DNA from: CALBZH01 sp964538515
GTDB taxonomy: Bacteria; Desulfobacterota; Syntrophobacteria; Syntrophobacterales; Syntrophobacteraceae
Length of the DNA: 39,824 nucleotides
Direction of reading: 5' to 3'
Assembly (NCBI GenBank): GCA_964538515.1
Contig: CAZIEW010000053.1
Coordinates: 1 to 39,824 of the forward strand
The notes below the pieces were generated by a model. The model saw only the letters and a list, made by a program, of their open reading frames with translations, was not told where the DNA came from and searched no databases. Position numbers and translations under genes: made by a program. Shown here one piece after another: positions 16,242 through 24,955 of this stretch. Positions within the stretch are counted from its first letter, which is position 1, and the number at the start of each line of letters is the position of its first letter.

Positions 16242-16614
16242 CGAAGTCCCCCTACCGTGACGATATGAGTACACCTTGCCCTGTTGCGCCCTCAGCAGAA
16301 TAGAGGAAAGCCTACGAGCGTGCGCGCGCAGCCTGCGGAATGCAGTCATCCTTCCATCGATCGGGCTTGTCCAGGTAGCCAGACGTTGCTAGCGTATTAG
16401 GCAAGCGAATAGTATAATTGACTCGCGTCAGAAAAAAAACGCTGAAGTTGAGCGCCCTTCATTCGGATTTAGTCGAATTTGAGTCTCCCGGCTCACTCTT
16501 GGACGTTGACGCGACCCTTGCTGCTCCCTTCCCTTCGAGTCCGACCTGACTTCGGCCTCATCGAATGCCATCACCCCGAGCCTCAAGGGGGCCAAGCTCA
16601 TCCAAGGGAGGTCC
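16242..16614. other. Divergent intergenic region
   Basis: This 373-nt stretch lies between two divergent genes (the small cysteine-rich protein and the membrane protein) and should hold promoters for both. TATAAT is at 16413-16418 and the reverse strand reads TATACT over the same bases, but neither has a convincing -35 box. TGACTCGCGTCA at 16419-16430 is a near-perfect palindrome directly next to it and could be an operator. No gene or RNA was recognised. Confidence 0.4.
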
Positions 16615-16617
16615 ATG

Positions 16618-17568
16618 ATGCGAATCTCGGCAAAGGCGATCGCTGTGCTAGTGATGGCGCTCTCCAGCGCAATTGCCCTTGCTGCAACCGTGGGAATGCT
16701 TTCGAAGCTGGAACCGTACTACACTTGGTATTATCTATTTTGTTGGTGGAGCTACATCGTCTTTTTTGAGGCGCTTCTCCTCTTGCGAGGAGGACGTTCT
16801 GAGCTTTTCCACGACCCCAGTCGTTTCTTTGCAACTCTCCCTCTGTCCATCTTGTTCTGGCTTGTTTTCGAAGTATTCAACTTTCGGCTGCAGAATTGGC
16901 ACTATTCTGGGGTTCCCACAGAACGATGGATCCGATGGACCGGATACGCGATCTCCTTCGCAACCGTTCTACCGGGCCTCAAGGTCACCGAACACCTCCT
17001 GGATCACTTCACGTTTCTCGGGAAAGTCCCTGGAAGACCCCGTGAGAGACTCGATCGATTCCATCCCTCAATGATCACCGTCGGAGCCTGCTGCCTCGTC
17101 GCGCCCCTCCTTGAACCGAGAGTCTTCTTTCCTTTGGTTTGGGTCGGGTTCATTTTGCTGCTTGAGCCATTGAACCACCGCTTGCGAGCAGCGTCTCTTC
17201 TCGATGATCTCGAAAACGGCTCGCATCAAAGGGTTTTCCAACTACCCATCGCCGGGTTATGCTGTGGAGTCCTTTGGGAGATGTGGAACTATTGGGCCGG
17301 GGCCAAATGGACCTATACGATTCCTTTTCTTGGGTTCCTGAAAGTATTCGAAATGCCAGTACTGGGATTCTTGGGATTCCTGCCATTCGCTTTGGAAGCC
17401 CACGTGATGAGCTCCACCTCATGGACGGCACTTCACTCAATCACCTGCATTCAGTCACGTGCCCGGAGGATGGCACTCTGGCTCGTGCTCATTGTGTTAG
17501 CCATCTTTTTCACGTGCAGCGTATTCTGGGGGATCGATCGCTTGACCGTCAGGAGCTGGAGATCCTGA
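16618..17568 (+). CDS. Multi-pass membrane protein of unknown function
   Basis: A 316-aa, strongly hydrophobic protein with roughly eight predicted membrane segments, aromatic-rich (many Trp, Phe, Tyr). The most distinctive stretch, near residues 218-258, is LWEMWNYWAGAKWTYTIPF, followed by KVFEMPVLGFLGFLPFALE, containing two charged Glu/Lys-Phe-Glu positions inside membrane-like sequence. I do not recognise the family by name. GGGAGG lies 6 nt before the ATG at 16618; an ATG one codon earlier is possible. Probably co-oriented but not clearly in operon with rimO, 31 nt downstream. Confidence 0.85.
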   Translation: MRISAKAIAVLVMALSSAIALAATVGMLSKLEPYYTWYYLFCWWSYIVFFEALLLLRGGRSELFHDPSRFFATLPLSILFWLVFEVFNFRLQNWHYSGVPTERWIRWTGYAISFATVLPGLKVTEHLLDHFTFLGKVPGRPRERLDRFHPSMITVGACCLVAPLLEPRVFFPLVWVGFILLLEPLNHRLRAASLLDDLENGSHQRVFQLPIAGLCCGVLWEMWNYWAGAKWTYTIPFLGFLKVFEMPVLGFLGFLPFALEAHVMSSTSWTALHSITCIQSRARRMALWLVLIVLAIFFTCSVFWGIDRLTVRSWRS

Positions 17569-17599
17569 TAGGCACCGCCATAACGCAGCGTTTCCCCTC

Positions 17600-18961
17600 A
17601 TGCGCACAACCCTCGGAGGTCATTTGGGCTCGGAGCAGCTTGCATCGATCATTAGTCTAGGGTGTGCCAAGAATCTGGTTGACAGTGAGACCATGGCAGC
17701 ACAGCTCGTGCGCGTGGGCTACTCGATGACCGATCTTGCGTCGGAAGCTTCGCTGATCGTGATCAACACCTGCGGTTTCCTCCAAAGTGCGGTCGAGGAA
17801 GCGATCGAAACGATTTTGTCATTCGCACGTTTCAAGTCCGAAGGTGCGTGCAAGACCCTGGTGGTCGCCGGATGCATGGTCCAGCGATATGGGAAAAAGC
17901 TCCCGAAGCTGCTACCCGAGGTGGATTTATTCTTGGGAACGTCCCACTACCAACACTTGGCGACGGTTCTCGACACCCTGGGGACGAAAGACTGCAGGCA
18001 AGTGTGGATTGGAAGACCGGGAGCTGTGGGGGAGTCGGCAGCGTCGCGATTGGTGTCAGCGCCCAGCTATTCAACATACCTCAAGATTGCCGACGGGTGC
18101 AGCAACCGCTGCACGTACTGCATGATTCCACATCTGCGCGGTCCTTACCGCAGCCGGAGCCTGAACGATGTTGTCCGTGAGGCATCTGAGCTGGTAGACC
18201 AGGGAACGATTGAAATCAACCTCATTGCCCAGGATACGACGGCTTTCGGTGTGGACTTGGGGTACGACTCCGCCCTCCTCACCCTCATTGAAGAGCTAGA
18301 AAGCCTCCGGCAGCTGAAATGGGTTAGAATTCTTTATACGTATCCTCAGCGCATAGATGACCGACTGCTGTCCGTTATGCGCTCCTCGACCAAGGTTGTC
18401 CCCTACCTCGACATGCCCATCCAGCACTGCAGCTCTCGCATTCTGGCGGCAATGGGACGCAGCGGCGGAAGCGAAGAGCTTCGCGACAAAGTGCATTTGA
18501 TCCGCCACCACCTTCCGGACGTGTCCCTGCGGACATCCATCATCGTTGGATTCCCCGGCGAGACGGAGCTCGAGTTCCAAGAGCTGCTCGAGTTCTTGGA
18601 AACAACAGAGCTCGATCACGTGGGAGTCTTCGCCTTCTCCCCTGAACCGGGGGCTCGGGCTGCATCATTCCCGGGCCAGGTTCAGGAAGAAGTCAAACAG
18701 AATCGCCGCCAAGTTCTGCTCGAAATTCAGCAGGAAATCTCGCGGAGACGGCTGGCGAGGTTCGTCGGGAGAGAACTGGAGATCCTGATAGAAGGGGCTC
18801 ACCCTGAAACGGAGCTACTGCTCCGCGGCCGAACAGCACACCAGGCCCCCGATGTCGACGGGATGGTCCTCATAACAGAAGGAACGGTCGCCCAAGGTGA
18901 GATACGCAAGGCACTAATCACCGATTCCCACGATTATGACCTTGTGGCTCGACTGCTCTGA
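17600..18961 (+). CDS. rimO: Ribosomal protein S12 methylthiotransferase RimO
   Basis: RimO is a radical-SAM enzyme that adds a methylthio group to the conserved Asp of ribosomal protein S12. The protein has the N-terminal cluster cysteines C22, C58 and C92 (ISLGCAKNLVDSE, INTCGF, AGCMVQRYG), the radical-SAM motif C167-x3-C171-x2-C174 (DGCSNRCTYCMIP), and a C-terminal TRAM region, 453 aa. LGCAKNLVDSE separates it from MiaB. The start is not certain: the ATG at 17600 lacks a clear binding site, and a TTG at 17624 has GGAGG 4 nt upstream. Confidence 0.93.
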   Translation: MRTTLGGHLGSEQLASIISLGCAKNLVDSETMAAQLVRVGYSMTDLASEASLIVINTCGFLQSAVEEAIETILSFARFKSEGACKTLVVAGCMVQRYGKKLPKLLPEVDLFLGTSHYQHLATVLDTLGTKDCRQVWIGRPGAVGESAASRLVSAPSYSTYLKIADGCSNRCTYCMIPHLRGPYRSRSLNDVVREASELVDQGTIEINLIAQDTTAFGVDLGYDSALLTLIEELESLRQLKWVRILYTYPQRIDDRLLSVMRSSTKVVPYLDMPIQHCSSRILAAMGRSGGSEELRDKVHLIRHHLPDVSLRTSIIVGFPGETELEFQELLEFLETTELDHVGVFAFSPEPGARAASFPGQVQEEVKQNRRQVLLEIQQEISRRRLARFVGRELEILIEGAHPETELLLRGRTAHQAPDVDGMVLITEGTVAQGEIRKALITDSHDYDLVARLL

Positions 18962-19028
18962 GCCTCCCCATCCCGATGCGCTTCTACCTTCAGGAAGAGT
19001 GTGGACTTGAGGAATCGACAACGGAGAA

Positions 19029-19080
19029 GTAAAACGTTTTGACATGGTTTCTTTTTTTCGCTATGAAGCTAATGTTTTAC
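19029..19080 (+). promoter_or_regulatory. Sigma-70-type promoter with flanking inverted repeat
   Basis: TTGACA at 19039-19044 and TATGAA at 19062-19067 are separated by 17 nt, a perfect -35 and a moderate -10. The -35 box overlaps the palindrome AAAACGTTTT (19031-19040), and the whole promoter is bracketed by GTAAAAC (19029-19035) and GTTTTAC (19074-19080), which are exact reverse complements. This suggests a repressor that binds across the promoter; the regulator is unknown. The likely target is the prenyl synthase starting at 19144. Confidence 0.65.
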
Positions 19081-19143
19081 CCTTATGATGGCGTTAAAGA
19101 CTCACGATCCGTCTACACGACTCTCCAAGCAGAATAGTATTCG

Positions 19144-20187
19144 ATGGACCAGGCAGGAATCGTTGCAGTGAGCTCCGTTGCTGTGCCCAACCTCTTCCAA
19201 AACGACTGCGAAGCCCTCAAGGCGAGCATATTCGCCCGGATTCGACCGGATCTTGATAGAATCGAAAGGGAAATTCAACTCCAGCTCGACTCAAACATAG
19301 CGCTCATCTCCCTCGTTGGTCGCTATATTCTTGGAAGCGGCGGCAAGCGATTAAGGCCGCTTCTCATGATACTCGGAGCCCGCCTTTGCGGGTACCAGGG
19401 ACAGGACGACGCGAGGCTTTCGGTGGTTTTCGAATTCCTTCATTCTTCCTCGCTCTTGCATGATGATGTGGTCGACCACGCCGAGTTCCGTCGGAGCCAA
19501 CCCGCGGCCAACACGATTTGGGGCAACCCCGGGGTCGTTCTGGTCGGCGATTTCCTCTATAGCAAATCCATCCTGATGACCGTCCATTACGGCAGCATTC
19601 CCATTCTCAAGGTTCTTTCCGAAGCGACAACCAAAATGGCCGAAGGGGAGGTGCTGCAGCTCGTCCACTCTGACGACCTCGAATTGGACGAGGCAGATTA
19701 CCTGGACGTCATCACCCGTAAGACAGCGGTTCTCATCAGTGCCGCGTGTGAAGTCGGGGCCATTTTTGGCAAGGGCGCCGAGTCTCACCAGCAAGCCATG
19801 CGCAACTATGGCCACAATTTGGGCATTGCGTTTCAACTCGTGGATGATACCCTCGATTATACCGGCGATGCCAAAGAGCTGGGAAAACCGGTTGGAAACG
19901 ATATCCAAGAAGGCAAGGCAACGCTGCCGCTCATCCATGCCATGCGAAACGGCCCCCCGTCGGCTAAGGCGCGGCTGCGTCAGATATTTAGCGATGAGGA
20001 GATCCCTCCGGAGGCCTTCAATGAAGTGCGCGAATTGGTGATTCAGGCCGGGGGCATCGAGTATACTCAACGTCGGGCCATGGAGCATGTGCAGCAAGCC
20101 AAGACCGCCCTGTCGGTCTTCCCTCCTCATCCCACCCGGGAGCTTCTGAGGGATATCGCCGACTATGTGATTTTCCGACGTACTTGA
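19144..20187 (+). CDS. ispB: Polyprenyl diphosphate synthase (octaprenyl-type)
   Basis: A long-chain trans-prenyl diphosphate synthase that builds the side chain of menaquinone or ubiquinone from farnesyl-PP and IPP. GGKRLRP is near residues 66-72, the first Asp-rich motif DDVVD is at 107-111 and the second DDTLD at 234-238, followed by GKPVGNDIQEGKATLPLIHA. The 347-aa length is slightly longer than typical because of the N-terminal 20 residues. Chain length cannot be read with certainty; ispB is the nearest symbol. It has its own promoter. Confidence 0.9.
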   Translation: MDQAGIVAVSSVAVPNLFQNDCEALKASIFARIRPDLDRIEREIQLQLDSNIALISLVGRYILGSGGKRLRPLLMILGARLCGYQGQDDARLSVVFEFLHSSSLLHDDVVDHAEFRRSQPAANTIWGNPGVVLVGDFLYSKSILMTVHYGSIPILKVLSEATTKMAEGEVLQLVHSDDLELDEADYLDVITRKTAVLISAACEVGAIFGKGAESHQQAMRNYGHNLGIAFQLVDDTLDYTGDAKELGKPVGNDIQEGKATLPLIHAMRNGPPSAKARLRQIFSDEEIPPEAFNEVRELVIQAGGIEYTQRRAMEHVQQAKTALSVFPPHPTRELLRDIADYVIFRRT

Positions 20188-20523
20188 TGCCGCCGAAAAG
20201 GCTGCCTCTCTGCGTGCGCATACTCTGCCACGCTCCCTCCCCCGAAACCGTCTCATGGATCCCGACCACTTCAGCACCGCCCGAGTGTCGTTTCCGACCC
20301 TCTTCCACGGCAACAAGAGGCACGGGCGAGACACTATGGCCCGCCGTACTTTGTCCTCTCCGCATTGCGACGCGGGCCTTATTCCGGCGGAGGTACCGGA
20401 GCTGCCCCATCGCCTTGTTTCTACAGAACAATCATGTTAAGAATCACTCCTTGCCACCGCTCGGTGACGGTGCTCACCCAACACCAAAGGCAGGACTCTG
20501 AATTGACGGAGGAGCCAAATCGG
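20188..20523. other. Intergenic region without a recognised gene
   Basis: 336 nt between the prenyl synthase and the siroheme gene. Short open frames here have no ribosome binding site and no protein-like composition. CCTCTT and AAGAGG around 20300-20320 can pair, enclosed by GTGTC and GACAC, so some RNA structure is possible, but no riboswitch core that I know, such as the cobalamin-box, is visible. The promoter for the tetrapyrrole cluster probably lies here, not identified. Confidence 0.4.
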
Positions 20524-21309
20524 ATGCGTGAAGAAGGATTCCATCCCGAGACGGTGGCGGACGAGTCCACCGAGGACGCTTTCCATTATGCGATGTTTGT
20601 GTCGCTGCATGGTCGTGTGTGCCTGGTCGTCGGCGGTGGAAACGTGGGTGAGAGAAAAGTCCGGAGTCTCTTGGCGTGCGGGGCGACGGTACGGTTGGTC
20701 GCTGAGAGCTTGAGCCCTTGGCTTGAAGCGCAAGCCGAATCGGGCTCAATTGACCACGTTGGAACGCACTTTGATCCGTCACACATGGAAGGGGCGGACT
20801 TGGTGTTTGCGGCTACCAGCGACAGAGAGCTCAACCGTCGAATCGCAGATCACGCGCAAACCAGGCGACTTTGGTGCAACACGGCAACGGATCCCGAGAA
20901 GGGCTCTTTCATTGTGCCAGCGGTGCTTCGCCGAGGTCCCTTGACCGTTGCCTTTAGCACGGGCGGGCTCAGTCCCGCGCTCGCCAAGCGGATTCGCGAG
21001 CATTTTGAAGGACAGTTCGACATGAACTGGGAGTTGTTTGTGAGGCTGTTGGGGCGTCTGCGCCAAGCCATTCAAAGCAAAGATCTCGACTCCGGAGTGA
21101 ATCAGAGCCTGTTCAGGGATCTTGCGGCGCTTCCCATTCCCCAATGGCTGGCCTTTCACGAAGAGCAACGGGTGCTGCCGGCGATTCAGGCAGTCTGCGG
21201 CGAACACCTTTCGGCCGATGAAACAACCCGAATCTGGAAAGAGCTATGCAACCAGTCTTACTCGCCATCGCAACCCTTTGCTACTGCTGCGGCACGATCG
21301 GATACCTGA
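20524..21309 (+). CDS. Precorrin-2 dehydrogenase / sirohydrochlorin ferrochelatase domain protein
   Basis: The protein matches the N-terminal part of CysG / Met8p: oxidation of precorrin-2 to sirohydrochlorin with NAD. The NAD-binding motif VCLVVGGGNVGERK lies near residues 32-45, followed by the family pattern ADLVFAATSDRELNRRIADH and FIVPAVLRRGPLTVAFSTGG, then LSPALAKRIRE. The ATG at 20524 (261 aa) has GGAGGAG 9 nt upstream; earlier starts add low-quality sequence. There is no uroporphyrinogen methyltransferase domain, so it is a stand-alone form. It overlaps the next gene by 64 nt. Confidence 0.9.
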   Translation: MREEGFHPETVADESTEDAFHYAMFVSLHGRVCLVVGGGNVGERKVRSLLACGATVRLVAESLSPWLEAQAESGSIDHVGTHFDPSHMEGADLVFAATSDRELNRRIADHAQTRRLWCNTATDPEKGSFIVPAVLRRGPLTVAFSTGGLSPALAKRIREHFEGQFDMNWELFVRLLGRLRQAIQSKDLDSGVNQSLFRDLAALPIPQWLAFHEEQRVLPAIQAVCGEHLSADETTRIWKELCNQSYSPSQPFATAAARSDT

Positions 21310-22067
21310 TCTATCTCGTACGAGAGCGGGACGGAATCCACTGGGCATCGTGGACCGTGCTCCTCGTGGGCGCTGTTGTGCACGGGGGAGCGATAGTCGA
21401 GCATTCAGTCAAAGCGGGACACCTGGCGGTCGCGAACAGCCAGCAGGCCCTCTCATTTTTCGCCTGGGTGATCGTTGCAGCATTCCTCATCATGCAAGGG
21501 AAGCTCCGAATCCGCGTCCTGGGCTCGTTCGTATCCCCGCTTGCAGTTCTGTTCATGGTCCTGTCATCCCTGCTTCCGGCTGGCATGGTGCCCAAGACCG
21601 GTATCTTCAATAGTGCTTGGTTCGTCTTCCACATCACTTCCATCTTCCTCGCAAACGCGCTGTTTGCCCTTTCCTTCAGCGCGGGCATCATGTACTTGAT
21701 CCAGGAGCGTCACATCAAGAAGAAGAGCCTCGGAAACCTCTATATGCGACTCCCCTCCCTGGACCGACTGGATCAAATCAATCATATTTGCCTCATCACG
21801 GGGTTTCCATTGCTTACCGTGGGGCTGATCACGGGATTTGCCTATGCGAGCACCATCTGGGCCTCGCCTTGGAGCTGGGATCCCAAGGAGATTTCGGCCT
21901 TGGTCACTTGGCTTATCTACGCGATCTTGCTGCATGAGCGTCTTGCCGTCGGCTGGCGGGGGAGGCGTGCTGCCTGGCTGGCAATTTTCGGCTTTTCAGC
22001 TATTCTCATTACATTCTTGGGGGTGAACCTGTTCATGAAAGGGCACCACACCGCACTTGCTCGATAG
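21246..22067 (+). CDS. CcsA/HemX-family cytochrome c assembly membrane protein
   Basis: A 273-aa protein with about eight membrane segments. It carries the tryptophan-rich WWD-like signature ASPWSWDPKEISALVTWLIYA near residues 205-225 of the heme-handling CcsA/CcmC/ResC family. The position between siroheme and hemA matches 'HemX' genes in many bacteria, which belong to the same superfamily. Whether it exports heme for c-type cytochromes or regulates HemA is not decided by sequence. It starts at an ATG inside the preceding gene (64-nt overlap) with GGAAAGAG upstream. Confidence 0.9.
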   Translation: MQPVLLAIATLCYCCGTIGYLIYLVRERDGIHWASWTVLLVGAVVHGGAIVEHSVKAGHLAVANSQQALSFFAWVIVAAFLIMQGKLRIRVLGSFVSPLAVLFMVLSSLLPAGMVPKTGIFNSAWFVFHITSIFLANALFALSFSAGIMYLIQERHIKKKSLGNLYMRLPSLDRLDQINHICLITGFPLLTVGLITGFAYASTIWASPWSWDPKEISALVTWLIYAILLHERLAVGWRGRRAAWLAIFGFSAILITFLGVNLFMKGHHTALAR

Positions 22068-22081
22068 GCGTTGAGGAAGCA

Positions 22082-23440
22082 ATGGGGCATATCGCGCTAC
22101 TGGGAATGAATCACAAAACCGCGCCCGTGGAGATTCGGGAGCAGCTCGCTCTGGTGTGCCGAAGCGAGACCCATCCGCTGCAGCTTCTCCCTGCCCTCGA
22201 GCACGTTCGGGAGATGTTTGTTCTTTCCACCTGCAACCGCGTCGAGATCCTGTTTACGTGTAACGCCCTTGACCGAGCGTTTCACGAGGTGAAATCCGTG
22301 ATCGTGGAGCACTTGGGAGGTGCGGCCGCTAGACCTCTCGATCCCCACCTCTACTTTCACAGGAACATGGACGCCGTCACGCATCTGTTTCGTGTGGCCT
22401 CCAGTCTCGACTCCATGGTGATCGGGGAGCCTCAGATACTCGGTCAGATCAAGTCCGCATACCGTGAGGCAGCTGACTATCGTTCGGTGGGCGTCGTGCT
22501 CAACCGACTGCTCCACAAAGCTTTTTCCGTCGCCAAACGCGTTCGCTCCGAAACCCGCATCGGCTCTTTTGCCGTTTCAATCAGCTACGCGGCAGTTGAG
22601 CTGGCACGTAAGATTTTTGGGGAGCTCCGGGACAAGAAAGTCTTGTTGATCGGCGCCGGTGAGATGGCCGAGCTGGCCGCCGAGCATTTTCGGGGACAAG
22701 GGGTGCGACAGATGATCGTGGCCAATCGCACCCTGGAAAGGGCCCTTGAGCTGGCCCGGCAGTTCAAGGCGGAGACAATCCCGTTCGGACATTGTCTCGA
22801 TGCCTTGAGCACCGTGGACATTGTCCTCACGTCGACAGGGTCTCCGGAGCCCATCCTGAAGTATCAGGACGTCAAATCACGGATGCGAGGACGTCGGAAC
22901 CGTTCTCTCTTCTTTATCGACATCGCTGTACCGCGGGATGTCGAGCCCCGGGTCAATGAGATCGACAACGTCTACCTTTACGACATCGACGACCTGAAAG
23001 GCATTGTCGACCTGAACAGGGAGGAGCGAAGGAAGGAAGCCGAGCGGGCGGAGCACATCGTCCGGGAGGAAACACTCAAGTTCCAGAGCTGGCTGGCAAC
23101 GCTGGACATCGTCCCCACGATCATCGCCCTTCGCAGCAAGGCCGAGACCATTCGCAGGAATGAGCTGCAGAGAACGATGGCTCACTTGCCGGATTTGGCC
23201 GAGAAGGACCGGAGGGCCATCGAGGTGCTGACCGAATCGATTGTTCGCAAACTGCTGCACGATCCCATTCTTTTCCTCAAGAAGAAGGCCCAGCGGGAAA
23301 GCAGGCAGCGATTTGTCGATGCTGCCCAGCAGCTCTTCAACCTGGCGGAGAGCACGGACGACGGCGTCTCGTCATCCTTGATGGATGGGCTTCGCTGCGA
23401 GACGGATGATTCCAGTCCCTTAAAAGACATCCTCAAATGA
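22082..23440 (+). CDS. hemA: Glutamyl-tRNA reductase
   Basis: First committed step of C5 tetrapyrrole synthesis: reduces glutamyl-tRNA to glutamate-1-semialdehyde with NADPH. LSTCNRVEI holds the catalytic cysteine C51; SSLDSMVIGEPQILGQIKSA is the substrate-binding helix and VLLIGAGEMAELAAEHF the NADPH site. C-terminal helical dimerisation domain present; 452 aa, slightly long due to a C-terminal extension. It follows the CcsA/HemX-like gene by 14 nt and is probably co-transcribed. Confidence 0.97.
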   Translation: MGHIALLGMNHKTAPVEIREQLALVCRSETHPLQLLPALEHVREMFVLSTCNRVEILFTCNALDRAFHEVKSVIVEHLGGAAARPLDPHLYFHRNMDAVTHLFRVASSLDSMVIGEPQILGQIKSAYREAADYRSVGVVLNRLLHKAFSVAKRVRSETRIGSFAVSISYAAVELARKIFGELRDKKVLLIGAGEMAELAAEHFRGQGVRQMIVANRTLERALELARQFKAETIPFGHCLDALSTVDIVLTSTGSPEPILKYQDVKSRMRGRRNRSLFFIDIAVPRDVEPRVNEIDNVYLYDIDDLKGIVDLNREERRKEAERAEHIVREETLKFQSWLATLDIVPTIIALRSKAETIRRNELQRTMAHLPDLAEKDRRAIEVLTESIVRKLLHDPILFLKKKAQRESRQRFVDAAQQLFNLAESTDDGVSSSLMDGLRCETDDSSPLKDILK

Positions 23441-23453
23441 TCAGGGTCTCCCT

Positions 23454-23852
23454 ATGGCGAACATCTTAGAATTTGGAAAGAAGGTCCAAGACTTAAAGTC
23501 GATACGCGATGCCAGCGAGCGAGAGCGCAAGATCGACGCGTTACGGAAGGTCTTCCAATGCACGCGGTGCATCATGAAGTGCGCCAAATGCGGCACCCAG
23601 CTCGATATGGGCGCACAGGAGCCAACCCGATTTGCCACCCCCTATCGATTCTGCAGAAACTGCCAGGACGAATATGAAGAATATCGCGAACGGGCGGAAT
23701 CTGGAAAATCAGCTCCCCGATACTATTGGCACAATGATCTTTGGATGCGGGCCTGGGCCACCTGGCTGGATCATCAGAGACTGGTGGATCAGTACCGGCA
23801 GTCCAAAGAGTTTCTTCAATTGATGCAGGAAGTCGAAGACTTTCTCAAATAG
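23454..23852 (+). CDS. Small zinc-finger-like protein of unknown function
   Basis: A 132-aa protein with six cysteines as three CxxC pairs: C36-x2-C39, C43-x2-C46 (CTRCIMKCAKCG) and C67-x2-C70 (FCRNC), flanked by charged helices. The arrangement suggests a zinc ribbon. No transmembrane or signal segment. It is 13 nt after hemA and 31 nt before tatA, so it probably belongs to the same transcript. I do not recognise its family; a role linking heme or iron supply with export is possible but only guessed from location. Confidence 0.82.
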   Translation: MANILEFGKKVQDLKSIRDASERERKIDALRKVFQCTRCIMKCAKCGTQLDMGAQEPTRFATPYRFCRNCQDEYEEYRERAESGKSAPRYYWHNDLWMRAWATWLDHQRLVDQYRQSKEFLQLMQEVEDFLK

Positions 23853-23883
23853 CGACGTCTATCCCACTCAGAAGGAGCGTTCC

Positions 23884-24093
23884 ATGATCGGTGGTCTCGG
23901 CATGCCCGAATTGATCGTTATCCTCGTCATCGTACTCATCATTTTTGGGGCGGGCAAACTGCCCGAAATCGGTGCGGGACTCGGAAAAGGAATCAAGAAT
24001 TTCAAGAAGGCCACTCAGGAGGCCTCAGACCTTGCTTCAGACAAGACCGAGCAGTTGGAGGAAAATGCGTCCTCCAAAAACAAGAACGCCTGA
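23884..24093 (+). CDS. tatA: Twin-arginine translocase subunit TatA/TatE
   Basis: TatA forms the pore-like component of the folded-protein export system. The 69-aa product has the single N-terminal membrane helix (MPELIVILVIVLIIFGAGKL), the FGAGKLPE hinge, and an amphipathic helix (IGAGLGKGIKNFKKATQEAS). AGAAGGAGCG lies 4-5 nt before the ATG. tatB and tatC are not in the window, so this is a stand-alone tatA, as is common in this group. Confidence 0.93.
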   Translation: MIGGLGMPELIVILVIVLIIFGAGKLPEIGAGLGKGIKNFKKATQEASDLASDKTEQLEENASSKNKNA

Positions 24094-24144
24094 CAACCTA
24101 CTCAGGCAAGCACTATCTGGCTCACCTCGCGCCTGGGCGGCCCA

Positions 24145-24654
24145 TCACCAGCGATTCCGGTGGATGCGACCGTCATTGAAACGGTTCTCTGGCTTGAGGT
24201 TTTGTGCCGGATAGCCGAGGACCACGAAGGCCATCGGAATCACGTTGCGGGGAATGCCACAAAGAGCGCGGAAGCCTTCGACGCGCTCTATCATCGGAAA
24301 GACTCCTGTCCAGACTGCACCCAAGCCCATGGCATGTGCCGCCAGGAGGAGGTTCTGAGTGGCTGCTGAGCAATCCTGGACCCAATAGCCGGGGAATTTC
24401 TCCAGATCCGGATCCCCACAAACCAGGATTGCCAGGGGAGCCCGAGGTGCCATGGCAGCATAGGGGTTCAGACCAGGAACCTGCTCCAGCACTTGCCGGT
24501 CGTCAATGACCACGAAATGCCACGGCTGCTGATTTCCGGCAGAAGGTGCGTTCATGGCAGCGGCCAGCAGCTCGCGGACCATCGGTTCCGGTATCGCCCG
24601 GTCCTCGAATTGACGAATGCTCCTCCTGGTTCGAATCGCTTCAAGCGTCTCCAT
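24145..24654 (-). CDS. Nitroreductase-family FMN oxidoreductase
   Basis: A 169-aa protein of the nitroreductase family, which uses FMN and NAD(P)H to reduce nitro groups or quinones; the real substrate is unknown. It begins METLEAIRTRRSIRQFEDR, with the typical FMN phosphate arginines near residues 9-13. NAPSAGNQQPWHFVVIDD and AATQNLLLAAHAMGLGAVWT are the other FMN-binding and dimer-interface motifs. The start at 24654 has AAAGGAGAAGG just upstream; a longer frame to 24696 is less likely. It converges on tatA with a 51-nt gap lacking an obvious terminator. Confidence 0.93.
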   Translation of the reverse strand: METLEAIRTRRSIRQFEDRAIPEPMVRELLAAAMNAPSAGNQQPWHFVVIDDRQVLEQVPGLNPYAAMAPRAPLAILVCGDPDLEKFPGYWVQDCSAATQNLLLAAHAMGLGAVWTGVFPMIERVEGFRALCGIPRNVIPMAFVVLGYPAQNLKPENRFNDGRIHRNRW

Positions 24655-24955
24655 GCCTTCTCCTTTCTCATTGTGACTACCCATCCTTCGTTTCACCTTC
24701 CATCATGGATCCTACTGAAAACAGTCAGGCAGATCAACACACCGCGCGGTGATTCCCCCTTGAAGATCGAGCGGAGTCTCAGGTGTCGGTTCCGACCAGG
24801 CATCCAGACCATCTTTGTCCCTCGAAGAGATCAATAGAATGCATTTGAACATTTATGTCCCAATCATATTCGCCGTTTTAAGTAAAGCACACAAGTCTCC
24901 TATTGTTTAAAGGAAGAATTTATAATTTCCGTCTCCAAATTAGTGTCATTCATCT

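Noticed and set aside
17556..18791. A 16-nt direct repeat CTGGAGATCCTGATAG at 17556-17571 and 18776-18791, bracketing most of rimO
   Set aside because: Sequence of this length can repeat by chance in 40 kb, one copy encodes part of RimO, and no mobile-element features flank it.
20184..20501. A 105-codon open frame after the prenyl synthase
   Set aside because: Low-quality composition and no start signal; likely chance.
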